64,000 bases of DNA from assembly GCF_900103715.1 (NCBI RefSeq), contig NZ_FNHL01000001.1, forward strand, positions 849,295-913,294, in the 5' to 3' direction. Source of the stretch: Halogranum gelatinilyticum. GTDB lineage: Archaea; Halobacteriota; Halobacteria; Halobacteriales; Haloferacaceae. This document shows, piece after piece, positions 52,996 to 62,700 of the stretch. The notes beneath the pieces are model-generated. The model was not told the origin of the DNA and did no database searches. It saw only the letters and a program-made list of their open reading frames with translations. The stretch's first letter is position 1. Each line of letters begins with the position of its first letter. The position numbers and the translations under genes are program-made.

Positions 52996-53412
52996 ATGGA
53001 AGAAGAAGTCGTCCGCGCCCGCGGCCACGAGCACGTCTCCGCGGCACACGCGAGTACGTTCGAGGTGACGAGCGACGACTGGCTGACACCCGCAGGAGAC
53101 TGTATCCTCGCCATCGAGGCCGACCGCACCCCGGCGGACTTCGACCCCGCGTTCGTCGACGCCTGCCAGGACACCGACGCCGAGATCACGGCGACCGTCG
53201 AGGTCGGCGAGTACACCGAGACCGTCACCGGCCACGGCCACCCCGACCTCACCTTCGAGGGCGACCGGAGTTTGGTCGGACGGACGAGCGACCACACCGA
53301 CGACCGGACGGTCATGCTCGGTGCCGACTTCGCGGCCGAGGGCTTCGACCGCGACCTCGTCGCCGCTCTCGATGATGGGGCCGAGTTGACGCTGACGCTC
53401 TCCGTCGAATAG
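52996..53412 (+). CDS. DUF371 family protein
   Basis: A 138-residue archaeal protein: EEEVVRARGHEHVSAAHASTFEVT, then GDCILAIEAD, then GHGHPDLTFEGDRSLVGRTSD and GADFAAEGFDRDLV. The conserved histidines (GHEH, HGHP) suggest a metal site. DUF371 is archaeal, compact and beta-rich, with unknown function. The ATG at 52996 starts the conserved strand. It precedes nth with a 57-bp gap on the same strand and could be cotranscribed. Confidence 0.85.
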   Translation: MEEEVVRARGHEHVSAAHASTFEVTSDDWLTPAGDCILAIEADRTPADFDPAFVDACQDTDAEITATVEVGEYTETVTGHGHPDLTFEGDRSLVGRTSDHTDDRTVMLGADFAAEGFDRDLVAALDDGAELTLTLSVE

Positions 53413-53469
53413 GCCGCTCTCCTCGCCGCCTCCACGCCGCTTTTGCCCGTTGCGTCCCCATCGGCACCC

Positions 53470-54267
53470 ATGCCCGAGGAACCCGCAGAGAACATCAGCG
53501 GCGGCGACGACGGCGGTGGCGCGGACGCGGCGTTCGTCCCCGGCGAGGCCGACACCCGCGCGGCGGCAGTCGTCGACGCCCTCGGCGAGATGTACTGGCA
53601 GAAGGCCTACGGCGGCCAGGACGCCTTCACCTGTCTCGTCCGCACCATCCTGAGCCAGAACACGAGCGACAAGGCCAGCCAACCGGCCCACGACAGCCTG
53701 ATGAACCGCTACGGCGGCGGCGACCTCGCGGCGACGCTCGCCGACGCCGAGCAGTCCGAACTCGCCGAGACTATCCAGTCTGCGGGGCTCTACAACCAGA
53801 AGTCAGAGATGATCATCGGTGCGGCCGAAGAGATCGTCGCCGACTTCGGCGGCGCGGCGGCCTTCGACGAGTTCGTCCGCGACGAAGCGCCGTCGACGGT
53901 CCGCAGTCGACTCCTCGAAATCCACGGCGTCGGCCCGAAGACGGCAGACTGCGTGCTGCTCTTCGCGGGCGGTCGCGGCGGCGTCTTCCCCGTCGACACC
54001 CACGTCCACCGCATCGCTCGTCGGATGGGGCTCGCCCCGCCGGACGCCGACCACGAGGAGGTTCGCGAACACATCGAGCGCGACGTCCCCCCGGAGAAAT
54101 GTGGCTTCGGCCACACCGCGATGATCCAGTTCGGCCGCGAATACTGTTCGGCCCGCAAGCCAGCGTGTCTCGACGGCCCGGAGGCGTGTCCGCTCTACGA
54201 CCTGTGTGACAAGGTCGGAATCGACGAACTGGACGGGACTGTCACCGACCCGGCCGAGGCGAACTGA
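53470..54267 (+). CDS. nth: Endonuclease III-like DNA glycosylase/AP lyase
   Basis: A 265-residue HhH-GPD base-excision enzyme. The substrate-binding region LVRTILSQNTSDKAS (57-70), the helix-hairpin-helix LLEIHGVGPKTAD with catalytic Lys157, and the catalytic Asp176 in VDTHVHRIARR are present, so it should be a bifunctional glycosylase/lyase for oxidised pyrimidines. Four C-terminal cysteines (spaced C-x6-C-x6-C-x5-C) could hold the 4Fe-4S cluster; the middle spacing is longer than the classical x2. The N-terminus carries a Gly/Asp-rich extension of about 20 residues. Confidence 0.88.
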   Translation: MPEEPAENISGGDDGGGADAAFVPGEADTRAAAVVDALGEMYWQKAYGGQDAFTCLVRTILSQNTSDKASQPAHDSLMNRYGGGDLAATLADAEQSELAETIQSAGLYNQKSEMIIGAAEEIVADFGGAAAFDEFVRDEAPSTVRSRLLEIHGVGPKTADCVLLFAGGRGGVFPVDTHVHRIARRMGLAPPDADHEEVREHIERDVPPEKCGFGHTAMIQFGREYCSARKPACLDGPEACPLYDLCDKVGIDELDGTVTDPAEAN

Positions 54268-54297
54268 CGGCCCGACGCCGACTGCAGCGGCGGCCGC

Positions 54298-54663
54298 TTA
54301 CTTGGCCAACTGGGCAACGAGCGCGTCCGCGCTCGCGAGGTTCGTCGCGAGCGGGACGTCGTGCACGTCGCAGATGCGGAGCAGGGCGGTGATGTCCGGC
54401 TCGTGCGGCTGGGCGGTCAGCGGGTCACGGAGGAAGACGACGGCCCGACACTCGCCGTCGGCGATCTCGCCGCCGATCTGCATATCGCCACCGAGCGGGC
54501 CGGAGGCCTTCCGCTCGATGTCGAGACCCGTCGCCTCCATCAGCTTCTTGCCGGTCGTCCCGGTCGCGATGAGGTCGTACTCTTCGAGGACGTCGGCGTG
54601 TTCCTGCACGAACTCGATGAGTTCGGGCTTCTTCTCGTCGTGAGCGATGAGTGCGACGGACAT
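54298..54663 (-). CDS. mgsA: Methylglyoxal synthase
   Basis: A 121-residue enzyme converting dihydroxyacetone phosphate to methylglyoxal and phosphate. VALIAHDEKKPEL (phosphate contacts), LIATGTTGKKL, the catalytic Asp60 in SGPLGGDMQIG, and RDPLTAQPHEPDI are all intact. It is rather short, but complete for the family. Methylglyoxal synthase has been noted in haloarchaea in connection with glycerol and DHAP overflow. It is convergent with nth (30 bp between the genes). Confidence 0.93.
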   Translation of the reverse strand: MSVALIAHDEKKPELIEFVQEHADVLEEYDLIATGTTGKKLMEATGLDIERKASGPLGGDMQIGGEIADGECRAVVFLRDPLTAQPHEPDITALLRICDVHDVPLATNLASADALVAQLAK

Positions 54664-54733
54664 ACGTCTCAGTGTGTGAGCGAGTGGTAAGAAGGTTCGT
54701 CGTCTCCACGGTCCTCCGAAGCGAGGACTGTGA

Positions 54734-56659
54734 CTACTTGAACCGGAACGTCTCGAGGTTCTTCGGCGCGAAGGTCCGCATATTGAACTCGTGGTAGAGC
54801 GACGAGGAGAGGTCCTGCACGGAGCGCTCGTCGCCGTGGACACAGAGCACCTTCTCCGGGCGCGGGTTCATCGTCTTCACGAAGTTCATCAGGCCGTTGC
54901 GGTCGGCGTGGCCGGAGAAGCCGTCGACGGTCTCGACGTCCATCTTCAGGGTGAGGGTGCTCGAACGGCCGGGGTCGTTGGGGTCCGAGACGGGAATCTC
55001 GTCCCAGCCGGTCTGGATGCGGCGGCCGAGCGTCCCCTGGGCCTGATACCCGACGAAGACGAGCGTCGATTCGGGGTCGCTCCCGAGGTGGCGGAGCCAC
55101 GACATGATGGGACCGCCGGTGACCATCCCGGAGGTCGAGAGGATGATGGCGGGACCGTCGTCGGTGACTTCCTGGCGTTCGTCCTCGCCGCCGTCGATGT
55201 GGTTGAACTCCTCGGCGAGGAAGGGGTTCTCGTCCTCGTGGAAGATGCGGTCCCGAAGGTCGTCACGGAGATACTCGGGGTAGGTGGTGTGGATGGCCGT
55301 CGCCTCCCAGATCATCCCGTCGAGGTGGACCGGCATACTCGGAATCTTGCCCGAGCGCATGGCCTCCTCGAGGACGAGCATGATCTCCTGGGAGCGGCCG
55401 ACGGCGAAGGCCGGAATGACGACCTTCCCGCCCTTGTCGTGGGTCTCGTTGATGATGTCGATGAGGCTCTGCTCCGAATCCTCCTGGTCGGTCTGGTAGT
55501 CGTTGCGGCCACCGTAGGTGGATTCGAGGACGAGCGTCTCCACGCGCGGGAAGTCGTTGACCGCGCCGTTGAACAGGCGGGTGTCCTTGTAGTGGATGTC
55601 GCCCGAGAACGCGACGTTGTAGAGCCCGTCGCCGATGTGGAAGTGGGTGACGGCGGAGCCGAGAATGTGGCCCGCGTTGTGGAAGGTAAGCTTGACGTCC
55701 GGCGCGATGTCGGTCACGTCGCCGTACTCCAGCGGGATGCAGTGCTTGATGGCCTCGCGGACCATCCCCGACTCGTACGGCGGGGTGCGGCCCTCCTTGG
55801 CCGCGACGTCGAGGTAGTCCAGCGTGAGCAGCCCCATGAGGTCGCGCGTCGGCTCCGTGCAGTAGATGGGACCGTCGTAGCCGTACTTGAACAGCAGCGG
55901 GATGAGCGCGGAGTGGTCGAGGTGGGCGTGGGTCAGGACGACGGCGTCGATGGTGTTGGCACCCGCGCCGAGGGCCTCGGGGACGTGGAGATAGGGGACC
56001 TCGTCCTCGGCACCGGGCTTGTCGCCGCAGTCGATGAGGACGCGTGTCTCGGGTGTCGAGAGGACGAAACTCGCGCGGCCGACCTCGCGACAGCAGCCGA
56101 GGGTGGTGATGCGGACCCACTCGTCTTTCGACATCTCCTCGCGGTGGATCTGTCTGCCGACGCGTTCGAGGATGTCGCGGCGTTCCTCGCGCTCCTGCTT
56201 GAGGAAGTTCCGGACGTTCGAGACGGTCGAGGACTGGATGGGCGGCGTGCGGACGACTTCGGGCGTCCAGCCGACTTCCTGGGTGATCTCGCGGAGCGTC
56301 GAGCCGTGACGGCCGATGACCATGCCCGGTTTGGCGGCCTCGATGACGACCTCGCCGGTGTCGGCGTGGAAGTCGAGGTCGGTGACGCCCGCTTCTTCGG
56401 GGATGACGTCCATGATCTTCTCTTCGGCCTTGCGGGGGTCGGAGAGGACGTCGGGGTCGGGGCGGACCGTGATTCGTTTGCGGAGCTTGCTCGCGAGCTT
56501 CCGAATGAGGTCGCCGTTACGGGCGAACTCCTTCGGATGTCGTGTGTAGACGACGAGTTCGGGTCCTTCGTACTTGACGTCGGACACCGTGATATCGCTC
56601 GGTAGTTCGCTCTCAATCTCTGCTTTCAGTTGGTCGAGTTGCTTGTCTACGGAACTCAT
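54734..56659 (-). CDS. Beta-CASP ribonuclease / transcription termination factor aCPSF1
   Basis: A 641-residue archaeal CPSF73 homologue. Two N-terminal KH domains (about 1-150, with GMVIGRHGSTLREI) bind RNA. The metallo-beta-lactamase core has THAHLDHSALIP, NAGHILGSA and FSGDIHY. The beta-CASP domain has ESTYGGRND, PAFAVGRSQEIM, STSGMVTGGP and GFSGHADRNGL. All metal ligands are visible. aCPSF1 cleaves 3' ends at U-rich terminators and is the general archaeal termination factor. It is divergent from the unknown gene at 56909. Confidence 0.95.
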   Translation of the reverse strand: MSSVDKQLDQLKAEIESELPSDITVSDVKYEGPELVVYTRHPKEFARNGDLIRKLASKLRKRITVRPDPDVLSDPRKAEEKIMDVIPEEAGVTDLDFHADTGEVVIEAAKPGMVIGRHGSTLREITQEVGWTPEVVRTPPIQSSTVSNVRNFLKQEREERRDILERVGRQIHREEMSKDEWVRITTLGCCREVGRASFVLSTPETRVLIDCGDKPGAEDEVPYLHVPEALGAGANTIDAVVLTHAHLDHSALIPLLFKYGYDGPIYCTEPTRDLMGLLTLDYLDVAAKEGRTPPYESGMVREAIKHCIPLEYGDVTDIAPDVKLTFHNAGHILGSAVTHFHIGDGLYNVAFSGDIHYKDTRLFNGAVNDFPRVETLVLESTYGGRNDYQTDQEDSEQSLIDIINETHDKGGKVVIPAFAVGRSQEIMLVLEEAMRSGKIPSMPVHLDGMIWEATAIHTTYPEYLRDDLRDRIFHEDENPFLAEEFNHIDGGEDERQEVTDDGPAIILSTSGMVTGGPIMSWLRHLGSDPESTLVFVGYQAQGTLGRRIQTGWDEIPVSDPNDPGRSSTLTLKMDVETVDGFSGHADRNGLMNFVKTMNPRPEKVLCVHGDERSVQDLSSSLYHEFNMRTFAPKNLETFRFK

Positions 56660-56860
56660 AGGTCGAAATTTCCCGTCCGTTCACTCGGTGGCGGGGTCGG
56701 GTTCCTGCTGGCTCGAACGGAGTCGGGAGACCCGCGTGGGTCCGTCGATGTCGTGACCGGCCGTTCGGGACAGCATAGTGAATCCAATACGGTGGATTAG
56801 GTGCTCAACTGCGGGAAGAGGCAGTGAAAACCCGCTTATTCGGCAGTATACCCCCGTTAT

Positions 56861-56868
56861 TATAAAAG
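56861..56868 (+). promoter_or_regulatory. TATA element upstream of the gene at 56909
   Basis: TATAAAAG follows GTTAT in an A+T-rich stretch and lies 44 bp before the ATG, predicting a short leader of roughly 15-20 nt. It sits in the 249-bp gap shared with the divergent aCPSF1 gene. Confidence 0.5.
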
Positions 56869-56908
56869 CCTTCGCAAAAGGCAAGGACGCTGAGGCGATT
56901 GGGGACGT

Positions 56909-57397
56909 ATGGACATCACCCCGGAAACAGTCGCTGCCGAGTACGAGTGGCTGCTCGACCGCGCTCCCGTCGTCGTCGAACTCATCAACGAGACCCGCGG
57001 CCGACTCGGCGAGTTGTTCGAGACCGAGGTCGACGAGGTGACCGAAGCACAGTTCCGCGAGGAAGTCGACGAGGTGTTCGCCGACGGGGAGGTCGCCGTC
57101 AACGTCGCCGCTTACGTCGGTCTCCTGCGGGACCTCGACGTCGCTGGCGACTATCCCGGCTTCGTCGTCGACGAGATCCTCGGCCGGGAGTTGGCGGCGA
57201 CCGTCGCGGGCGGTCAGCCGCTCGCGCTGCTCGCGCAGGCAACGTTCCACTTCGCGGACGTCCACACCCACGGCGACGCCGACGAGGCCGCCGGTGCCGA
57301 CGACCTCGACGCCGCACTCGCGGCGGGCTTCCAGACGCGGCTCCCCGGCTGGTCGTGGCGCGAGACGGAGAGTCCGTTCAGCGTCGCCAGCGAGTGA
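56909..57397 (+). CDS. Conserved haloarchaeal protein of unknown function
   Basis: A 162-residue, acidic, helical protein: TPETVAAEYEWLLDRAPVVV, ELINETRGRLGELFETEVDE, EEVDEVFADGEVAVNVAAYV and VVDEILGRELAATVAGGQP. The acidic bias is that of a genuine haloarchaeal protein. No motif is recognisable. It is divergent from aCPSF1 and convergent with the gene at 57378, overlapping its end by 20 bp. Confidence 0.7.
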   Translation: MDITPETVAAEYEWLLDRAPVVVELINETRGRLGELFETEVDEVTEAQFREEVDEVFADGEVAVNVAAYVGLLRDLDVAGDYPGFVVDEILGRELAATVAGGQPLALLAQATFHFADVHTHGDADEAAGADDLDAALAAGFQTRLPGWSWRETESPFSVASE

Positions 57398-57935
57398 GTC
57401 GTCTCCGCGACGGCTGCGGACCCGCCTCGGCCTCGGCCGTGGCCGGTTCGGCCGACTCGACGACCTCGGCCCTCGTCTTGGTCTCTCTCCCGTCCACTGG
57501 TAGCTCAGTCGAGTCGAGTGTCGCCAGCCGTTCGGAGACGTGCTCGTCGCCCGCAGAGCACGGCGTCACCCGCCGGAGGTCGTCGTCGACGTATTCGGCC
57601 AACAGGACCGGTGGCAGCTGTTCGACCGTGACCTCCGGACCCATCCGGCCGACGCCGACGGTCGCACGCTCACCGAGACCGAGCACGGTACAGCCGTTCT
57701 CCGTCGCCCACTGTTTGAACGCGGCGACGCGCTCGCGGGCGAGCTGGTCCTCGACACACTGGAGGCGGTCGCTCGACACGTCGAGTTCGTGGCCCCAGTG
57801 GTAGACGACGTACGCGTCGACCTCGCCCGCGGCTTCCAGTCGTTCGAGATGCGCGACCAACGGCTCGTACTCGGCATCGTCGGGCGCGTTCACCCACAGT
57901 TCAACCCTCGTTTCCCCCTCTGGTGTCTGTGTCAT
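57378..57935 (-). CDS. Haloarchaeal protein with conserved C-terminal module, function unknown
   Basis: A 185-residue acidic protein. The first half (RVELWVNAPDDAEYEPLVAHL, EVDAYVVYHWGHEL) and the middle (RVAAFKQWATENGCTVLGLGER, EQLPPVLLAEYVDDDLRRVTP) match, by my recollection, a haloarchaea-specific family often labelled HTH-domain protein, although no clear helix-turn-helix is visible here. The last 40 residues are a low-complexity Ala/Glu/Arg tail. It overlaps the convergent gene by 20 bp and is divergent from proS. Confidence 0.65.
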   Translation of the reverse strand: MTQTPEGETRVELWVNAPDDAEYEPLVAHLERLEAAGEVDAYVVYHWGHELDVSSDRLQCVEDQLARERVAAFKQWATENGCTVLGLGERATVGVGRMGPEVTVEQLPPVLLAEYVDDDLRRVTPCSAGDEHVSERLATLDSTELPVDGRETKTRAEVVESAEPATAEAEAGPQPSRRRLTRWRR

Positions 57936-58055
57936 TACTCTCCACCGAGTAAAGAGACGCGCCGCGTGGACATCTATCCGTACGGTAGCTCTCAGCCGGC
58001 GTGACTGTCGACGACAGCAGACGACGCCCGGAGACCGATTCGCATACCTTCGGGG

Positions 58056-58064
58056 TCTTTAAGA
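58056..58064 (+). promoter_or_regulatory. TATA element of proS
   Basis: TCTTTAAGA centred about 29 bp before the ATG at 58089 fits a leaderless haloarchaeal promoter. Confidence 0.5.
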
Positions 58065-58088
58065 GTTCCGTGGGGAAAGGTTGCGGCA

Positions 58089-59567
58089 ATGAGCGACGAC
58101 CAGGAACTCGGGATAACCGAGTCGAAGCAGTACAACACCGGCGAATGGTACGCCGAAGTGGTCCAGAAGGCTGGCCTCGCCAACTACGCCCCCGACGGCA
58201 TGAGCGGCTTCATCATTACCCGCCCCCGCGGCTACGCCCTCTGGGAAGGCATCCAGAACTATCTGGACTCGGAGTTCAAGGCGACGGACGTCCAGAACGC
58301 CTACTTCCCGATGTTCATCCCTGAGAGCTACCTCGAACGGGAGAAGGACATCGTCGAAGGCTTCGACCCCGAGGTCGCCTGGGTCACCCACGGCGGTAAC
58401 CAAGAACTGGAGGAGCGACTCGCCGTCCGCCCGACCAGCGAGTCCATCATCGCGCCGTACATGGCCCAGTGGGTCCGCAGCCACCGTGACCTTCCCCTCC
58501 GAGTGAACCAGTGGTGCTCGGTCGTGCGGTGGGAGGCGACGGACACGAAGCCGTTCTTCCGGACGAAGGAGTTCCTCTGGCAGGAGGGCCACACGGCCCA
58601 CCGGACGCGCGACGACGCATTCGAGGAGACGATGACGCGGCTCGGCCAGTACCGCTCGCTGTACGAGGACGTGCTGGCGATGCCGGTCATGCGCGGCAAG
58701 AAGCCCGAACACGACAAGTTCCCCGGTGCGGACACGACGACGACCGTCGAGGCACTGATGCCCGACGGCAAGTCCGTCCAGGCCGGCACGAGCCACTATC
58801 TCGGAACCTCCTTCGCGGCCGCGTTCGACATCACCTTCTCCGACGAGGACGAGGAGGAACAGCCGGCCCACACCACGTCGTGGGGGCTGTCGTGGCGCTC
58901 GCTCGGCGCGCTCATCATGACGCACTCCGACGACCAGGGACTCGTCGTCCCGCCGACCATCGCGCCCGAGCAGGTCGTCATCGTCCCGATTTACCAGGAG
59001 GACACCGAGGAGAAGGTGCTCGACTACGCCGAAGAGCTCCGCGACGACCTCGCGGAGGCGGGCGTCCGCGTCGAACTCGACGACCGCGACGAGCGCAACC
59101 CCGGCTTCAAGTTCAACGAGTGGGAGCTGAAGGGCGTCCCCGTCCGCTTCGAGATCGGCCCGTACGAGGTCGACGACGATGAAGTCACCGTGGTTCACCG
59201 TCCCGACGGCGAGGAGTCGGTCGAGGCCCGCGACGAGGTCGTCGACAGCATCGAGGACCACTTCGACGAGGTCTACGCGAAGCTCTACGCCAAGGCGGAG
59301 GAGAACCTCGCGGAGAACGTCCGTGACGCCGAGGACAGAGCAGGTATCCTCGGCACCATCGGCCAGCACGGTGGCTACGTCCGCACGCCGTGGTGTGGCA
59401 AAGAGGAGTGCGAGGAGGAGATCAAGGAGACCATCTCCGCGGAGATCGTGATGGTCCCGTTCGAGGACGACGAAGAGCGTCACCACCCCGACGTCGCCGA
59501 GGGCTGTGAGTGCGCTATCTGCGACGACGAGGCGACGGAGACGGCCTTCTTCGCGAAGTCGTACTGA
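58089..59567 (+). CDS. proS: Prolyl-tRNA synthetase (archaeal/eukaryal type)
   Basis: A 492-residue class II synthetase charging tRNA-Pro. Motif 2 is RVNQWCSVVRWE with FLWQEGHTAH after it, preceded by RPTSESIIAPYMAQWV. Motif 3 lies around SWRSLGALIMTHSDDQG. The anticodon-binding domain begins PEQVVIVPIYQ. The C-terminal zinc-binding domain of the archaeal/eukaryal class follows, with CGKEECEEEI and EGCECAICDDEA supplying cysteines and the protein ending in the typical AFFAKSY. No bacterial editing insertion is present. Length is standard. Confidence 0.96.
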   Translation: MSDDQELGITESKQYNTGEWYAEVVQKAGLANYAPDGMSGFIITRPRGYALWEGIQNYLDSEFKATDVQNAYFPMFIPESYLEREKDIVEGFDPEVAWVTHGGNQELEERLAVRPTSESIIAPYMAQWVRSHRDLPLRVNQWCSVVRWEATDTKPFFRTKEFLWQEGHTAHRTRDDAFEETMTRLGQYRSLYEDVLAMPVMRGKKPEHDKFPGADTTTTVEALMPDGKSVQAGTSHYLGTSFAAAFDITFSDEDEEEQPAHTTSWGLSWRSLGALIMTHSDDQGLVVPPTIAPEQVVIVPIYQEDTEEKVLDYAEELRDDLAEAGVRVELDDRDERNPGFKFNEWELKGVPVRFEIGPYEVDDDEVTVVHRPDGEESVEARDEVVDSIEDHFDEVYAKLYAKAEENLAENVRDAEDRAGILGTIGQHGGYVRTPWCGKEECEEEIKETISAEIVMVPFEDDEERHHPDVAEGCECAICDDEATETAFFAKSY

Positions 59568-59641
59568 CCCGTCCGGTCGAAATCCTCGTTTCGCCGCCTC
59601 GTCAGGTCGGTCGCGTGTCAGCCGAGGCGAATATTCTACGG

Positions 59642-59735
59642 TAGACTGTAATGGTCTATCCTTTCGATACAATCTCTTAATATTCCCTAATATGACATTA
59701 TTACGCCCTTATCCTATCAGGGACACGCTGATAAG
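59642..59735 (+). promoter_or_regulatory. A+T-rich gltB promoter with two inverted repeats
   Basis: The 190-bp gap before gltB is strikingly A+T-rich for this genome (TCTTAATATTCCCTAATATG around 59682). It holds TAGAC/GTCTA spaced by 7 bp (59642-59658), and nested palindromes CTTATC/GATAAG (59708-59735) with TATCAG/CTGATA inside (59715-59733). The latter lie 22-50 bp before the ATG, over the expected TATA/start region, where a bound regulator would block initiation. Nitrogen control of gltB is a reasonable guess, but the regulator is unknown. Confidence 0.55.
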
Positions 59736-59757
59736 TGGGAAGTCCTAGCTACTCCGT

Positions 59758-62700
59758 ATGACCAAGCCACACATAGACACCCATGTCGGACTCGCAGATC
59801 CGACCGACGAACGGTCCAACTGTGGGGTAGGTGCCGTCATCGACCTCGACGGCGGCGCGTCCCACGAGACCGTTGCAGACGGCCTCTCGCTCCTGAAGAA
59901 CCTCGAACACCGTGGCACCACCGGTGCAGAGGAGAACACAGGCGACGGGGCAGGCATCCTGATTCAGCGTCCCGACAGCTTCTTCGAGAGCGTCGTCGAC
60001 GCCGAACTTCCCGAGACGTACGCCGTCGGCAGCATATTCATGCCGACCCAGGAAGAGGCCCACGAGGCCGTCGCCGACGTCTTCGAGGCCGCCCTCGCCG
60101 ACCACGGTCTCGACGTCTTCCACTGGCGCGACGTCCCGACCGACAACAGCGAACTGGGCCAGACCGCCCTCGACTCCGAACCTGACGTCTATCAGGTCTT
60201 CGTCGCACCGACTGACGACACCACCACCACCGACGAGTTCGACAAAGCACTCTACGTCGCCCGCCGCGCCGCCGAGAACGCGGTCGACGACGCCGGGATT
60301 CCGAACTCGGGTCGCTTCTACGTCTGCTCGCTGCACCGCAAGACGCTGGTCTACAAGGGCCTGCTCAAGGGCGAGCAGCTGCCGACCTACTTCCCGGACC
60401 TGACCGACGAGCGGCTGGAGACGACGCTGACGCTCGTCCACGAGCGGTTCTCGACGAACACGCTCGGCGCGTGGCATCTCGCCCATCCGTACCGCAACAT
60501 CGTCCACAACGGCGAGATCAACACCATCCGCGGCAACGTCAATTGGATGCGCGCCCGCGAGACGGACCTCGCGCCGACCGACGACTCGCCGCTGACCGAG
60601 GCTGATTTGGAGGCTATCAAGCCCGTCACGGTCGCCGACCAGTCGGACACCGCCTCCGTCGACAACGCGGTCGAACTCCTGCTCCAGTCGGGGCGGGAAC
60701 TCCCGCACGTCCTCCGGATGCTCATCCCCGAGGCGTTCGAGGGCGACGACTCGATGGACGCAAAGCGGAAAGACTGGTACGACTACCACGCCAGCCTCGT
60801 CGAGCCGTGGGACGGTCCCGCGCTCGTCGCGGCGACCGACGGCGACCGCGTCGCGGCCGTCCTCGACCGTAACGGGCTGCGGCCGTGTCGCTACGACGTG
60901 ACGACCGACAACCGCCTCATCATGGCAAGCGAGGCCGGCGCGCTCGATACCGACCCCTCGGAGATCGAAGAGCGCGGTCGCCTCCAGCCCGGTGAGATCT
61001 TCATGGCCGACCCCGAGAAGGGTCGCGTCATCCCCGACGAGGAGGTCTTCGACGGCCTCGTCGACAACAAGTACACCGAGTGGGTGAACCAGGAACAACA
61101 GCAGCTCGACGACCTGGTCGACACCGACGACTACGCCACCCGTGGCCGCGTCGACACGCTCCGTGCGCACCAGGCCGCCTTCGGCTACACGCACGACCAA
61201 CTCAACCATCTCATCGAACCGATGGCCAAGCAGGGCAAGGACCCCGTCGGCTCGATGGGTGACGACACGCCGCTGTCGGTCCTCTCGGACTTCAACCGGC
61301 CGCTGTTTACCTACTTCAAGCAGCTGTTCGCGCAGGTGACGAACCCGCCGCTGGACTACATCCGCGAGGAACTCGTCACCTCCCTCGAATCCCGGCTCGG
61401 CCACCAGCGAAACCTGCTGGACGAGACGGCCGAACACGCCCGTCAGCTCGTCCTCGACTCGCCCGTCCTCACGGACGCACAGGCCGAGGGCATCAGAGCG
61501 ATGGACGGCGACATCTCGTCGACCGTCGTCGACATGACCTACGAGCAGGGCACGACACTCGAGGACGCCATCGAGGACCTCCGCGTGGACGCGAAGGAAG
61601 CAATCGAGAACGGCGCGGACGTCGTCGTCCTCTCGGACCGCGACATCGGCGAGGACCGCGTCGCCATCCCGAGTCTGCTCGCGACCGGCGCGGTCCACCA
61701 CAGCCTCGTTCGCAACGGCCTGCGCAACCACGCCGGACTCGTCCTCGAATCCGGCGACCCCCGCGAGGTCCACCACGTCGCGACCCTCGTCGGCTACGGT
61801 GCCGACGCGATCAACCCCTACCTCGCCTACCAGACCATCGAGGACATCGTCGCCGGTCCCGACGGGGCCGACGAGGAGGAGGCCATCGGGGCCTACAAGA
61901 AGGCGCTCGAAGACGGCCTGCTGAAGACGATGGCCAAGATGGGAATCTCGACGGTCGAAAGTTATCAAGGAGCCCAGATCTTCGAGGCGGTCGGACTGGA
62001 CTCCGGTCTCGTTCAGGAGTATTTCGAGGGAACGGAGATCCGGACGGAGGGGATCGGTCTCCCCGAGATCGAAGACGACCTCCTGACGCGGCATATGGTC
62101 GGATTCGGGAGCGAGGAGGACCCGACGCTCGAACGGCAGGGCGAGTTCGAGAACCGTTCGGATGGGATTCGCCACCAGTGGAACCCGAAGACGGTCGGGA
62201 CGCTCCAGCAGGCAGTGCGGTCGGGTAGCTACGAGAAGTACCAGGAGTTCGCCGACCTCATCAACGACCAGACCGAGGAGCTGCAGTCGCTCCGCGGCCT
62301 GCTCGAACTCCAGAGCGACCGCGACCCCGTCGACATCGACGAGGTCGAACCCGTCTCCGACATCGTCGAGCGCTTCTCGACGGCTGCGATGAGTCTCGGG
62401 AGCCTCTCGCCCGAGGCCCACGAGAACAACTCCATCGCGATGAACCGCATCGGTGGCAAGTCCAACTCCGGTGAGGGTGGCGAGCCGCCGGAACGCTTCG
62501 GCACGGAGAAGGAGTGTACCGTCAAGCAGGTCGCTTCCGGCCGCTTCGGCGTCACGTCGCACTATCTCTCGTCGGCCGAGGAGATTCAGATCAAGATGGC
62601 GCAGGGGTCGAAGCCCGGTGAGGGTGGCCATCTGCCCGGCAAGAAGGTCAACGAGATGATCGCGCACGTCCGCTACTCGACGCCGGGTGTAGGGCTCATC

